Below are positions 1-8,808 of a stretch of 64,000 bases of DNA, piece by piece. The DNA comes from Mycolicibacterium helvum. Its GTDB lineage: Bacteria; Actinomycetota; Actinomycetes; Mycobacteriales; Mycobacteriaceae. A model generated the notes under the pieces. The model was not told the DNA's origin, ran no database searches, and was given only the letters and a program-made list of their open reading frames with translations. Within the stretch, counting starts at the first letter, position 1; every line of letters begins with the position of its first letter. The stretch spans positions 124,001-188,000 of the forward strand of contig NZ_AP022596.1 in NCBI RefSeq assembly GCF_010731895.1, written 5' to 3'. The position numbers and the translations under genes are program-made.

Positions 1-1207
1 GGAAGGTGCCGCGCAGCGTGAAATTGCCGAGGTGGACGTATTTCCACCGGGCCGGGTCGTGAAGGGAATGCACCCGAACGTTGCGCCAGTGCCTGTCCAG
101 GGCGAGTGCGCGGTCGGTGGCCGAGGAACCGGCGAGTTCGAGGACCCCGCTGGCGATCTCGACCGCGAACTCCTGGGCCAGCGCTTTAGCCGCCGCCACC
201 TGCAGCGAGGCGGCGGCCGCAGACTCGCGCGTCAGCTCCGGTTCAGCCAGCGCTTTGTCGACGAGTTCCGCACCGTGCGCCAGCAGCGCCTCCAGCGCGA
301 ACAACCGCGCGGTGAGCTCACCGAAGCGCCGCACCACGTGTGGTTCCTCGGCCGCCGAATCGACCTGCGCCTCGAACCACGGCCGGCTCCTGGTGCCGAC
401 AAATTGCGCACCGTCTTCCAGCGCAGCCCTGGCGATGCCGATGTCGACGGCGGCGTGCAGCGCCTGGTCGAACGCGCCGAGGACCGACGGGTCCGCTGTC
501 ACCGGATCGGGTGCCGGCCCCTCATCGAGGACCAGAGCGTCGTCGACCACGACGTTGTCGAAAACCACCTCGCCGCTGGCCGTACCGCGTTGGCCGAACG
601 ATGACCACTTCTCCAGATTCAGCGTCACGCCCGGGTCGTCGGTACGGACGAACACCGTTGCACCGTGGGCAGGTTCGGTGCCCGGGATGCGTGCGGCGAC
701 ACCAATCCACGTCGACCCCAGGGTGCCGGTGGCGTAGTACTTCGTACCGTTGAGCAGCCAGCCCCCCTCGGGCCTGCGCGCCACGGTGGTCAGCCGATCG
801 ACCGAGAGGCGGGTGCCACGTTCGACGGTGGCGTTGCCCAGCTGGGCACCGGCCAGGATGTCGGCGAAGATCCGGGGCGCGGGGTCGGTCTGACCCAGTC
901 CCCGTATCGCCGCGCTGAGCACGAAGTGCGCGAGCAACAACTGCCCAACGGCCGAGTCGGCCCGGGACAGGATGCGCAGTACCTCGACCGCGGTGGCCCG
1001 CGGCAGGTCTGGACCGCCGTGTTCGGCGGGCACGATGATGCCGAGCAAGCCTGACGACGCGACGGCGCGCAGCTGTTCGGTCGGCAAGGTGCCGTCGATC
1101 TCGCGCTGGACGGCGCCGGCGGCGATGTCAGCGGCAACCTCAGCGGCGACTGCCAGCGCGTCGTCGACCGACTGCAGCACAGGGGTTTTCGATTCAATGG
1201 TCGTCAT
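1..1207 (-). CDS. SfnB/DszC-like acyl-CoA dehydrogenase-family monooxygenase, 3' end cut by window
   Basis: The minus-strand frame is open from an ATG at 1205-1207 to the left edge; 402 residues are visible and the stop lies outside. It starts MTTIESKTPVLQ and carries the acyl-CoA dehydrogenase-fold signature of the FMN-dependent SfnB/DszC group, including NGTKYYATG, SFGQRGTASG, and a C-terminal DRHWRNVRVHSLHDPARWKY helix. Members of this group oxidise organosulfur compounds such as dimethyl sulfone or dibenzothiophene with reduced flavin. The substrate here is unknown. A LysR gene lies just upstream on the same strand, and a paralogue sits at 6435-7664. The family is secure; the sulfur role is inferred. 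Confidence 0.85.
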   Translation of the reverse strand, partial: MTTIESKTPVLQSVDDALAVAAEVAADIAAGAVQREIDGTLPTEQLRAVASSGLLGIIVPAEHGGPDLPRATAVEVLRILSRADSAVGQLLLAHFVLSAAIRGLGQTDPAPRIFADILAGAQLGNATVERGTRLSVDRLTTVARRPEGGWLLNGTKYYATGTLGSTWIGVAARIPGTEPAHGATVFVRTDDPGVTLNLEKWSSFGQRGTASGEVVFDNVVVDDALVLDEGPAPDPVTADPSVLGAFDQALHAAVDIGIARAALEDGAQFVGTRSRPWFEAQVDSAAEEPHVVRRFGELTARLFALEALLAHGAELVDKALAEPELTRESAAAASLQVAAAKALAQEFAVEIASGVLELAGSSATDRALALDRHWRNVRVHSLHDPARWKYVHLGNFTLRGTF

Positions 1208-1273
1208 ACAACTCACTCCTCGGGAAAGGTGTACCGAAATATTAAGGGGCGCTGCGCTATCGGAGAGTAGGCG

Positions 1274-2227
1274 TCAAGCAACGCTGGATGGGCGTGCAGG
1301 AACGCTGTACACGGCATCCGCCGCCAGGCGTGCACCGACGCCCTGCAGGAGCGCGACCAGAGTGGCCAAGGCAGTCCCCTGTCCCGGGGGTGCTGCAGTC
1401 GCCACCGCGATACGTCGCGCCGGGCGACGGCCCGCCACCCGGCGCACGGCCACATCTGAGCGGGCGCCGGCGGCGGCAAGCGAAGGCACCAACGACACCC
1501 CCAGGTTCGCCGCAACCAGACCCTGCACCGTCGAGTAGTCCTCGGCACGGAACGTCACCGAAGGCTCGAAACCCGCATGACGGCAGGCATTGTGGAAGAC
1601 GCGGGTGTCCGGACAGGTGCCCGTTGCCGAGCTGACCACCCACTGCTCAGCCGCCAGTGCGGGCAGCGCCACCTCGGCGGCCGCAGCCAACCGGTGATTG
1701 GGTGGCAGGACGACGAAGAACTCGTCGTCGTAGACGGGTACAGCCACGACGCCGGTGTACCGGCTGGGCTCACCGGGAACCTCGGTGATCATCGCCGCAT
1801 CGGCGCCGCCGTTAGCCAGTAGCGCGACCCCGTCGTCGGGGTCGGCATCGACGAGTTGCACCTCGGTGCATGGGTGCCGGGGCCGAAACCTGGCCAATGC
1901 TCGCGGCAGGATCGCCGCGGCAGCGCTGGTGAAGGACGCCACCCGGATGAGGTCGGGCCCTGCGGTAACCAGGCTTTGGAGATCCTGCTCGGCCTGGGTT
2001 ACCGCGTCGAGGATGCGTTCGGCGTGCTCCAGCAGCTTCGTCCCGGCCGGCGTCGGGCGGGCGCCAGAGGGGCCGCGCACCAGAAGAACGGTACCCACGT
2101 CACGCTCAAGCGCGGAGATCTGTTGGGACACAGCTGAGGTCGTGTAGTTCAACACCGCGGCGGCAGCACTCAGCGATCCGCAGCGCGCGACCTCCTGCAG
2201 TACCCGCAGCCGTCGCACATCGAACAT
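1274..2227 (-). CDS. LysR-family transcriptional regulator
   Basis: It encodes 317 residues from an ATG at 2225-2227; a TTG nine bases further upstream is possible but less likely. The N-terminal 60 residues form a LysR winged helix-turn-helix (FDVRRLRVLQEVARCGSLSAAA, then TTSAVSQQISALERDVG). A periplasmic-binding-like effector domain follows from about residue 85. It lies 66 bp upstream of the SfnB-like gene on the same strand, so it may control that gene and itself. The next gene upstream (2OG-Fe(II) oxygenase) also points the same way. The effector cannot be read from sequence. Confidence 0.9.
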   Translation of the reverse strand: MFDVRRLRVLQEVARCGSLSAAAAVLNYTTSAVSQQISALERDVGTVLLVRGPSGARPTPAGTKLLEHAERILDAVTQAEQDLQSLVTAGPDLIRVASFTSAAAAILPRALARFRPRHPCTEVQLVDADPDDGVALLANGGADAAMITEVPGEPSRYTGVVAVPVYDDEFFVVLPPNHRLAAAAEVALPALAAEQWVVSSATGTCPDTRVFHNACRHAGFEPSVTFRAEDYSTVQGLVAANLGVSLVPSLAAAGARSDVAVRRVAGRRPARRIAVATAAPPGQGTALATLVALLQGVGARLAADAVYSVPARPSSVA

Positions 2228-2298
2228 CCTGGCCAAACTAGCCGCTGCCGGCAGAGCTGCCCATGGTTGTGATCAGGGCGAAGTAATCGCCCGCACCC

Positions 2299-3300
2299 TC
2301 AATAGGAAGTGGCCGCGCCGGCCGGTTTGATTCCGTGGTGCAACTCGGCGACGTCGGGGTGCGCACGCGTGCGAGATTTCCACGCGTTCTCGCCGTAGGT
2401 GTTGAAAATCGGGTTGTTGGGATCGGCTTCCACACCTCGCGAGCGCGCGGCAAGCTCGGGCGGCAGATCGATGATCGGGATCGTGGCGTCCAGCGCCGGA
2501 TTGACGAAGTACGGAATGGACACGCGGTCGACGCCGGGCCGCGGTGCCAGCACCCGATGCTGGGTGGCGCGCAGGTACCCACCGGTAGCTACCTCGAGTA
2601 GTTCACCGATGTTGACGACGAACGCCCCGGCCAGCGGCGGTACGTCAAGCCACCGTCCGTCGGCCAGCTCCACCTGCAGCCCCGTCGAATCGGACTCGAG
2701 CAACAGTAAGGTGAGGACACCGGAATCCTTGTGGGCACCAACGCCTTGCGCGTAATCGTCGCGGCCGGGATACCGCACTACCTTGATCAGGGTGGCAGGC
2801 TTGTCGGCGAACGCGGGATCGAACGTGTCCTCGGCGGCGCCGAGGGACACCGCCCAGTGCCGCAGCAGTCGCAACCCCACTCCGGACAGGTTGGCATCCC
2901 AGCGTTCGAACGCGGCGCGAAAGCTGGCCGGGGTGGCTGGCCACAAATTGGGCCCCTGCAGCCGCCAGTATCCGGCGGCGCCGTCGATCGTCGGGCGTTG
3001 TGGCCCGATGTCGATCTGCTCGCGCCAGTCCACCTTGCCGTTGGTGAGTTCACCGCCGAGGCGGGAGTAGCCGCGAAACTGCGGGCTCTTCAGCTGGCTG
3101 ATCTCGTTCTTGGCCTCCAGCGGTAGCGCAAAGAACGTCCGCGCGAGCGCCAGCACCTCTTCTATCTGAGCGTCCGGGACACCGTGGCCGACCAGATAGA
3201 AGAAGCCGATGTCGTGGGCGGCTTCGCGCAACCGGGCGCGGAATGCGTCTGCATCACGGTCGGCTTCGGCGAGGTCGAGTACGGGCAACACGAGAGCCAT
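2299..3300 (-). CDS. Isopenicillin N synthase-like 2-oxoglutarate/Fe(II) oxygenase
   Basis: It encodes 333 residues starting MALVLPVLDLAEAD; an in-frame upstream start at 3363 would add 21 residues without family similarity. The N-terminal DIOX_N domain (FYLVGHGVPD) is followed by the double-stranded beta-helix. The iron ligands are visible as H-x-D in AHKDSGVLTLLL and a distal His in ATQHRVL, with the 2-oxoglutarate-binding Arg-x-Ser in DRVSIPYF. Such enzymes hydroxylate or desaturate small molecules. The substrate is unknown. Its neighbourhood of flavin sulfur-compound oxygenases suggests a catabolic or scavenging job, but this is inference. Confidence 0.85.
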   Translation of the reverse strand: MALVLPVLDLAEADRDADAFRARLREAAHDIGFFYLVGHGVPDAQIEEVLALARTFFALPLEAKNEISQLKSPQFRGYSRLGGELTNGKVDWREQIDIGPQRPTIDGAAGYWRLQGPNLWPATPASFRAAFERWDANLSGVGLRLLRHWAVSLGAAEDTFDPAFADKPATLIKVVRYPGRDDYAQGVGAHKDSGVLTLLLLESDSTGLQVELADGRWLDVPPLAGAFVVNIGELLEVATGGYLRATQHRVLAPRPGVDRVSIPYFVNPALDATIPIIDLPPELAARSRGVEADPNNPIFNTYGENAWKSRTRAHPDVAELHHGIKPAGAATSY

Positions 3301-3409
3301 TGTGGGCCAATGTGGTGTCTGCGCGCCACAGGCGTTCACGACAACTGAACGGGTGTGAAGCAATCACGGTGCTTCGATTTCTTGCCAAGCCGGCACACCG
3401 GCGCGAACC

Positions 3410-3685
3410 ATGGTCCCCATGAGCTATCGCACTGTCGACACGTCACGCCGGGTGATCGATCTGGCCACCGGGATTCTGGTGGGCCTGCGCGGGTGTTCGG
3501 AACGCGACGCGTTCGCCGAACTCGTGGCGGTGGTTCAGCGCACGGGCATCGGTCTCGGCAGCATCGCGCGGGCACTGGTGGCAATCGCCGGGTCCTCGGA
3601 TGACTCGGTGCCCTACCAGGCAGAGGCATTCGATGCCTGGGCGGACCTGCTGGCGGCACGAGCGGTTGCCGCCGCGGCGCACTAG
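3410..3685 (+). CDS. Small ANTAR-domain protein
   Basis: It encodes 91 residues from ATG 3410; ATG 3419 is an alternative. The region from about residue 11 to 60 (RRVIDLATGILVGLRGCSER, then AFAELVAVVQRTG) fits the three-helix ANTAR RNA-binding domain, which acts as a transcription antiterminator by recognising paired hexaloop hairpins. No receiver or GAF sensor domain is attached, so it may be an orphan output domain. It diverges from the 2OG oxygenase (about 110 bp apart) and lies 30 bp before the DUF1684 gene. The domain call is by motif and moderately sure; no RNA target is apparent nearby. Confidence 0.65.
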   Translation: MVPMSYRTVDTSRRVIDLATGILVGLRGCSERDAFAELVAVVQRTGIGLGSIARALVAIAGSSDDSVPYQAEAFDAWADLLAARAVAAAAH

Positions 3686-3715
3686 ACTCGGGGGCGGCGG
3701 AACGTTGGGAGCACC

Positions 3716-4483
3716 ATGACCACAGCCGAGGACACCACACCTGCGACCTTTACGGACGCGTGGATTGAGTGGCATCGCGAGCGGGAGCACTACTACGGCG
3801 ATCCACTCGGCTGGGTGAGTCTGACCGGCTTGTACTGGCTCACAGATGAATTCACCTCAGTCGCCGACCTCCCCGGTCGGTGGCGAGCCGACGCCGAGGC
3901 CGTCTATATCGAAGGCATCGACGGGACCGAAACGCTGCAACCGGCCGAAGGTGCACCGGGACTGCTCGTCGAGTCCGGCGACCGGCGAATCGAGGTCATC
4001 CGCCGAACAGGTTCGGTCGCGCTGCGCGTGCACGACCCAGCATCGCCCCACCTGTCGGAATTCCAGGGCATTCCCGCCTACGCACCGGACGAACGGTGGC
4101 GAGTGCCGGGCAGGTTCACCCCGCATCCGCAGCCGAAGGTCGTCACAACAGGGGCCGTCGTCGAAGGCCTCGAACACCACCACACCGCGGTCGGTGTCAT
4201 CGACTTCGAACTGTCCGGTACCGCTTTGCGTTTAGTCGCGTTCGGCCGCCCTGACGGCAGTCTCCATGTGCTCTTCACCGACGCCACCAGCGGAGTGACC
4301 ACGTACCCGGCCGCCAGGGGGCTCGGCGTCGACGAGCCGGACACCGACGGCGCGGTCACCCTGGACTTCAACCGGGCGTCGAACCTGCCCTGCGCGTTCA
4401 CCGACTATGCGACATGCCCGGTTGCGCCCGCGGAGAACCGGTTGTCCGTCGCGATCGAGGCTGGCGAGAAGAACCCCCGCTGA
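3716..4483 (+). CDS. DUF1684 protein
   Basis: It encodes 255 residues beginning MTTAEDTTPATF. The sequence matches the DUF1684 family: WIEWHREREHYY, then GDPLGWVSLTGLYWL near the N terminus, a central strand-rich domain, and the C-terminal hallmark LDFNRASNLPCAFTDYATCP followed by ENRLSVAIEAGEK. No signal peptide is evident, so it is probably cytosolic. The biochemical function of the family is not established. It follows the ANTAR gene closely and could be cotranscribed with it. Confidence 0.85.
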   Translation: MTTAEDTTPATFTDAWIEWHREREHYYGDPLGWVSLTGLYWLTDEFTSVADLPGRWRADAEAVYIEGIDGTETLQPAEGAPGLLVESGDRRIEVIRRTGSVALRVHDPASPHLSEFQGIPAYAPDERWRVPGRFTPHPQPKVVTTGAVVEGLEHHHTAVGVIDFELSGTALRLVAFGRPDGSLHVLFTDATSGVTTYPAARGLGVDEPDTDGAVTLDFNRASNLPCAFTDYATCPVAPAENRLSVAIEAGEKNPR

Positions 4484-5010
4484 GCGGAATGCAGTCGGGA
4501 TAGTCGGGACCCACCGTTTCCGGCCCGGTCCACAGTTTCTCCAGCCCAATAGTTTTGACACTTTCACTGTCGAGATAAACGCGCGGTGAGCAGAACTGGG
4601 TGCCGCAGGGCCTTCACAGCATGTTCGGCGGATTTCGGGATCTCCGCGCCGGGCCGGCGGAGCTTGGCGGTTGAGCCGACACCGGCGAAAGGCGCCTATC
4701 ATCACCCGATGTCGACACGGGGATCCCAGCATTCGCCAGCGCGCCGGACACGGTCGGACCGCATCGTCGTCGGCGGCGGAGGGTTCAGCGGACCGTACCG
4801 TGGCTTCTTGCGTTGGGACCGCTATTGCGGGGTACCCACGCGGGCCGAAGAAGAGTGTCAACTGCAGCTGGAATACATGATCTGACCGTCGAGGAGGGAG
4901 TAGGTAGTCTCCGATCCTGCAGCGGTACAGCACTTTCCACAGATTCTTGTTCATCCACAGATGATTTTCGCGCGACTATTGTGTCGGTGGGTAGGAATCG
5001 TATTCGACAC
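4484..5010. other. 527-bp stretch without a convincing gene
   Basis: No recognisable coding region is seen between the DUF1684 gene and the 13E12-family gene. TTGACA at 4555-4560 could be a -35 element but has no clear -10. An open frame with a GTG at 4586 (99 codons, ending MI at 4885) has no recognisable domain and is not called. The last part includes GTG 4981, an alternative in-frame start of the downstream gene. Confidence 0.5.
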
Positions 5011-6375
5011 ATGGGTTCGATCGTTGGTCTGCTGGATGCGCTCGACGAGGTTGTCGGGGAGCTGGCCGCGGTCGATTTCCAGATTGTGCCTGCGCCGGAG
5101 CGGTTTGCGGTCTTGGAGCGGGTGGAAACGGTCCAGCGTCGTCTGAGGGCGGTGTCTCATGCCGGGGTCGCTCGGTTGGAGCGGTTCGAGGGCTGCCCGC
5201 CGCTGCGGATCGCGTTGGCTGATGTGTTGCCGATCAGCCCGACCGAGGCGCGACGCCGGATCCGCGATGCCGAGCAGTTGGCGCCGCGGACGGCGTTGAC
5301 CGGTGAGTTGTTGCCGCCGGTGCTGCCCGAGACGGCGAAGGCCTGGCAGGCCGGGCAACTCGATGGCGAACACCTCGAGGTAATTCAGAAGTTCGTCCAT
5401 GCGTTGCCCAGCCATGTGCCGCCGGTTGAGGTGGAACTGGCCGAGAAGTCGTTGGCCGAGCATGCGGTGAACCTGCGCCCCGATCAGTTGGCCAAGGTGG
5501 CCACCCAGTTGAGTCTGGTGCTCAACCCCGACGGAATATTCTCCGACAGAGACCGTGCACGACAGCGCGGCTTCACCTGGGGTCGGCGCCGCGCTGACGG
5601 CATGCGGGAGGGCAAGCTGGTCGCTGACCCGGAGTTGCAGGCCGAGATGGAACCCTGGTTCGCGAAATTCGCCGCCCCAGGGATGTGCAACCCCGACGAC
5701 GAGAACCCCACCGTGTTCGGTGCACCCACCGACGGGGCTGCCGTGCGGGATTCGCGCAGTCACGCCCAGCGCCAACACGATGCCCTCACAGCACTCGTCC
5801 GCGCCCGGTTGGGAGATCCGAAACTCGGTCAGCACAACGGGTTACCGGTCACCGTGATCGCGACCGCCACCCTGCAAGACCTGCACGCCAAGACCGGCCA
5901 CGCCGTCACCGCCGGCGGCACCCTGCTCCCGATCCCTGACCTGATTCGGATGGCCACCCACGCCTACCACTACCTCGCCCTCTTCGACGGGATCAACGGG
6001 CGCGCGTTGTGGCTGGGCCGCACCAAACGCATCGCCACCGCCGATCAACGAATCATCCTGCACGCCAGGGATCGTGGGTGTACTCGACCGGGCTGTGATG
6101 CCCCCGGCTATCACAGCGTGGTCCATCACGCCGCCCAAGACTGGAAAAACGGCGGCACCACCGACATCAACGACCTCACCCTGGCCTGCAACCCCGACAA
6201 CGAGCTCGTCGAAACCGGCGGCTGGGACACCCGAATACTGCCCAACGGTCAAACCGAGTGGATCCCACCACCCGGACTACCCATGCTCAAAAGCGGCATC
6301 AACGACTACCACCACCCCGAAAGACTGTTAGCCAACGACAGCGACCCACCATCCGACGACGCAGGCGCGGCCTAA
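5011..6375 (+). CDS. DUF222 and HNH endonuclease-domain protein (13E12 repeat family)
   Basis: It encodes 454 residues from ATG 5011 (MGSIVGLLDALDEVVGELAA). The N-terminal two thirds is DUF222 and the C-terminal part is an HNH-type region (CTRPGCDAPGYHSVVHHAAQ, then DINDLTLACNPDNELVE). These multicopy proteins are typical of mycobacteria and are sometimes associated with mobile DNA; their activity is largely uncharacterised. The zinc-type CxxxxC and the HH pair are present, but the distal position that is often His reads CNPDN here. GTG 4981 is an alternative start. Nothing flanking it looks like an attachment site. Confidence 0.85.
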   Translation: MGSIVGLLDALDEVVGELAAVDFQIVPAPERFAVLERVETVQRRLRAVSHAGVARLERFEGCPPLRIALADVLPISPTEARRRIRDAEQLAPRTALTGELLPPVLPETAKAWQAGQLDGEHLEVIQKFVHALPSHVPPVEVELAEKSLAEHAVNLRPDQLAKVATQLSLVLNPDGIFSDRDRARQRGFTWGRRRADGMREGKLVADPELQAEMEPWFAKFAAPGMCNPDDENPTVFGAPTDGAAVRDSRSHAQRQHDALTALVRARLGDPKLGQHNGLPVTVIATATLQDLHAKTGHAVTAGGTLLPIPDLIRMATHAYHYLALFDGINGRALWLGRTKRIATADQRIILHARDRGCTRPGCDAPGYHSVVHHAAQDWKNGGTTDINDLTLACNPDNELVETGGWDTRILPNGQTEWIPPPGLPMLKSGINDYHHPERLLANDSDPPSDDAGAA

Positions 6376-6434
6376 CCCGAGTCTTCGACCACCACATCGA
6401 CGGGCCGCTGGGTCCGTTCCGCTCGATCGTCCGA

Positions 6435-7664
6435 CTAATTGCCCTGTCCCCCACGGCCGAGTGACGCCAGATCAGCGACCGGATCGATGCGGTTGATCAG
6501 CCAGTCGCCGAGGATGCGCGCCTTGTAGACCCGGGGGTTGTGCGACGCCAGCGTGCGGGCGTTCTTCCAATGCCGGTCCAGACCGCGGCGTTCGGACACT
6601 CCAGATGCACCGAGCGCGTCGAAGATCTTCGTCGTGGCCGACAGCGCCGCCGCGATGATCACCAGCTGGGCTTGGTCGACGGCCACTTCTGCATCGATCA
6701 GCAACCGGCGCGCACTCGTCTCGTCGCCGACCAGCCGACCGGCCACAATACGGTCGAGCGCTGCGGTGCTACGGGACAGCGCCGCCTCGGCGGCGAACAC
6801 ATCAGCCGACACCTCGCCGACCACCTGCAGCAGTTGCGGATCGAACGACGGAACGGGCGTCAATCCCTGCGGGTAATTGCGGACTCGTTCGGCCAGGGCG
6901 ACCGAACCGTCACGCAGCGCGGCCTTGGTGATTCCAGTCAGCACCGCGTGCATGGCGGTCTGATAAAAGTGCGCCTGGTAGCCGAACCGTTCGGTGGCCG
7001 GGAAGACATTCCCGGGCTCGGCGCGCGCCCGCTCGTACCGCGCGGTGCCACTGGCGGTGGTGCGCTGACCGAACCCGTCCCAGTCGTCGACGAGCGTCAC
7101 TCCCGGATCGTCGCGGCGCACCAGCGCTGTCACCAGCGTGCCGTCATCACCGCGTCCGAGCACATCAAGCCAGTCGGCGTAAAGGCTCCCGGTGGCATAG
7201 TATTTCGCGCCGTTGACCACCCAGTGGTCGTCCTCGGCGGTGATGGTGGAGGTCAGATTGTCCAGGGTGACATTATTGGCCTCGGTCCAGCCGCCACCGA
7301 CGAATTCACCGGCAAGGAACCGCTTGATCCAGGTGTCGTTCGTATCGGTTTGAGGTGCGTTGAGCCGATCCTCGACGAACGCGAGATGGTTGCGCCAGAT
7401 GTGCGCGACGTTGGGATCCGCCTGGGCCAGCTCGGCCAGCAGCGCGAAGGTCTGCTCCAGCGAGGCGCCAAACCCACCGTGGATGACCGGAATTCGCACC
7501 GTGCCGAAGTCGACGTCGGCCAGCCAGCGGACCTGCTCATGCGGGAATACCCGATCACGTTCCCGCTCGAGGTTGCCCTGGGCGATCTTGTCGAACACCG
7601 GCCGGAAGACCGAGAACAGGCCTTCGTCGGAGGCGGTTGGGTCCACCAAATACGTCGCACTCAC
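6435..7664 (-). CDS. SfnB/DszC-like acyl-CoA dehydrogenase-family monooxygenase
   Basis: It encodes 409 residues with a GTG start whose GTGA overlaps the stop of the upstream GNAT gene. The acyl-CoA dehydrogenase fold is clear: WTEANNVTLDN, NGAKYYATGSLYADWLDVLG, DGFGQRTTASGTARYE, and a C-terminal LDRHWKNARTLASHNPRVYK. It belongs with the reduced-flavin-dependent oxidases of organosulfur compounds and is a paralogue of the gene at the left edge of the window. It is the last gene of a minus-strand run of permease, small ORF, GNAT and this gene. The substrate is unknown. Confidence 0.87.
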   Translation of the reverse strand: MSATYLVDPTASDEGLFSVFRPVFDKIAQGNLERERDRVFPHEQVRWLADVDFGTVRIPVIHGGFGASLEQTFALLAELAQADPNVAHIWRNHLAFVEDRLNAPQTDTNDTWIKRFLAGEFVGGGWTEANNVTLDNLTSTITAEDDHWVVNGAKYYATGSLYADWLDVLGRGDDGTLVTALVRRDDPGVTLVDDWDGFGQRTTASGTARYERARAEPGNVFPATERFGYQAHFYQTAMHAVLTGITKAALRDGSVALAERVRNYPQGLTPVPSFDPQLLQVVGEVSADVFAAEAALSRSTAALDRIVAGRLVGDETSARRLLIDAEVAVDQAQLVIIAAALSATTKIFDALGASGVSERRGLDRHWKNARTLASHNPRVYKARILGDWLINRIDPVADLASLGRGGQGN

Positions 7665-8650
7665 TGTCGAACCCCTGCATTGTCGATGCGATATGAGTAT
7701 TGCTCCTCGACCGCGACGTACCCGAGGCGGCGGTAGAGCAGGTGCGCCTTGCTGCGGTTGTTGATGTCGGTGCCCAATGAGGCGACGGTCAACCCACGCC
7801 GCAGGGCGGCCAGCCAGATCTTCTGCAACAGCAACTCGCCGATGCCGTGCCGGCGCAAGTCCGGGCGCACCCCGATGTAATCGGTATGCGCGCTGAGTTC
7901 TTGGGCTCCGGCCACCCCAGAGGTGAACGTCGAACCCAGCACGTAGCCGACGACCTCCCCCGCCTCGTCCAGCGCAGCGATGCTGAAATCGGGCGTGAAC
8001 GCCCGGCTGGCGATGTGGTGCTCCCAGTCCTCCGGACTCTTGGCCATATTGCCGAAATGCTCGAGGAAGGTGCTGTGCTGGAGTCGCCGGACCTGCTCGC
8101 CCAAGCCTCTGTTGATGACCTCCGGCCAGCTGATCACCGTAATGCCCGGCGCGCCGGAGCTCTCCAGCGCAGCACGGTCCTCTCCATGCAGCGGCTTGCG
8201 GGTACGAATGAACTCGGCTTCGCGCACAGCGCCACGCCGCTTCAGCGCATCGATGACCACGGGCTGATTGGCGCCGACGATCACCCGCAGATACGCCCCC
8301 GGCACGGCCGCGGCCTCCCGCTCAAACCGGTTCACTCCAGCGCGCACGACGTCGTCGATGATGTCGGAGGAGACATCGGGATCGATGACGTAGTCGCCGA
8401 TGATTTCCGGCTCGGCACCGTGCGGACGATGCACGGCGGAGTAGCCGCGGACTCGTCCCGAAGCATCGCGCAACACCGCCGCCTCGAATGCCGACGCCAG
8501 CTGCTCGGCGACGTCGCGGGAATCGGCCGCGAACTTACGCCCGCTCAGCCCATAAGTGGTGGCCAGGAAGTCGGCGATCAGGGGATGGTCGGCGGTGCTG
8601 ACCGGTGTCACCGACCAGTTCCCGGTCACCGTGACATCGAGCAATGTCAT
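7661..8650 (-). CDS. GNAT-family N-acetyltransferase
   Basis: It encodes 329 residues. The C-terminal half (about 180-325) holds the GNAT core, with acetyl-CoA-binding motif A in GVRPDLRRHGIGELLLQKIW and motif B in NRSKAHLLYRRLGYVAVEEQ. The N-terminal half resembles a degenerate second GNAT-like domain. Both ends are translationally coupled: its ATG overlaps the stop of a 53-codon ORF, and its stop overlaps the GTG of the SfnB-like gene. Acetylation of an amino substrate imported by the neighbouring permease is a reasonable guess, not shown. Confidence 0.85.
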   Translation of the reverse strand: MTLLDVTVTGNWSVTPVSTADHPLIADFLATTYGLSGRKFAADSRDVAEQLASAFEAAVLRDASGRVRGYSAVHRPHGAEPEIIGDYVIDPDVSSDIIDDVVRAGVNRFEREAAAVPGAYLRVIVGANQPVVIDALKRRGAVREAEFIRTRKPLHGEDRAALESSGAPGITVISWPEVINRGLGEQVRRLQHSTFLEHFGNMAKSPEDWEHHIASRAFTPDFSIAALDEAGEVVGYVLGSTFTSGVAGAQELSAHTDYIGVRPDLRRHGIGELLLQKIWLAALRRGLTVASLGTDINNRSKAHLLYRRLGYVAVEEQYSYRIDNAGVRQ

Positions 8651-8808
8651 CGGATGCTCCTCGGAGCCGGTACCGAAATCCCTACCAGCGTCGCCTCATT
8701 GAGCCATGTCAGGGCGATCTCGGGGCGTGCATCGACCGGGACGACCGGTGCGCTCGCCCGCAGAAAACCCTCACGAAGCGCCGAGGCGATATCCCGTAGC
8801 CGGCTCAT
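8647..8808 (-). CDS. Small 53-residue ORF coupled between permease and GNAT genes
   Basis: Reading the minus strand from ATG 8806-8808 gives 53 codons beginning MSRLRDIASALREGFLRASA and ending in SIR with a TGA at 8647-8649. The start overlaps the permease stop by ATGA, and the stop overlaps the GNAT start by ATGA, so it fills the gap between two operon genes exactly. A GGAGGTGG sequence lies just upstream of the start. No domain is recognised; the first 20 residues look amphipathic and basic. It may be a real coupled microprotein or simply a translational bridge. Confidence 0.6.
   Translation of the reverse strand: MSRLRDIASALREGFLRASAPVVPVDARPEIALTWLNEATLVGISVPAPRSIR

Noticed and set aside
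4586..4885. 99-codon GTG-initiated frame between DUF1684 and 13E12 genes
   Set aside because: No domain, no convincing ribosome binding site, and composition like non-coding high-GC sequence.
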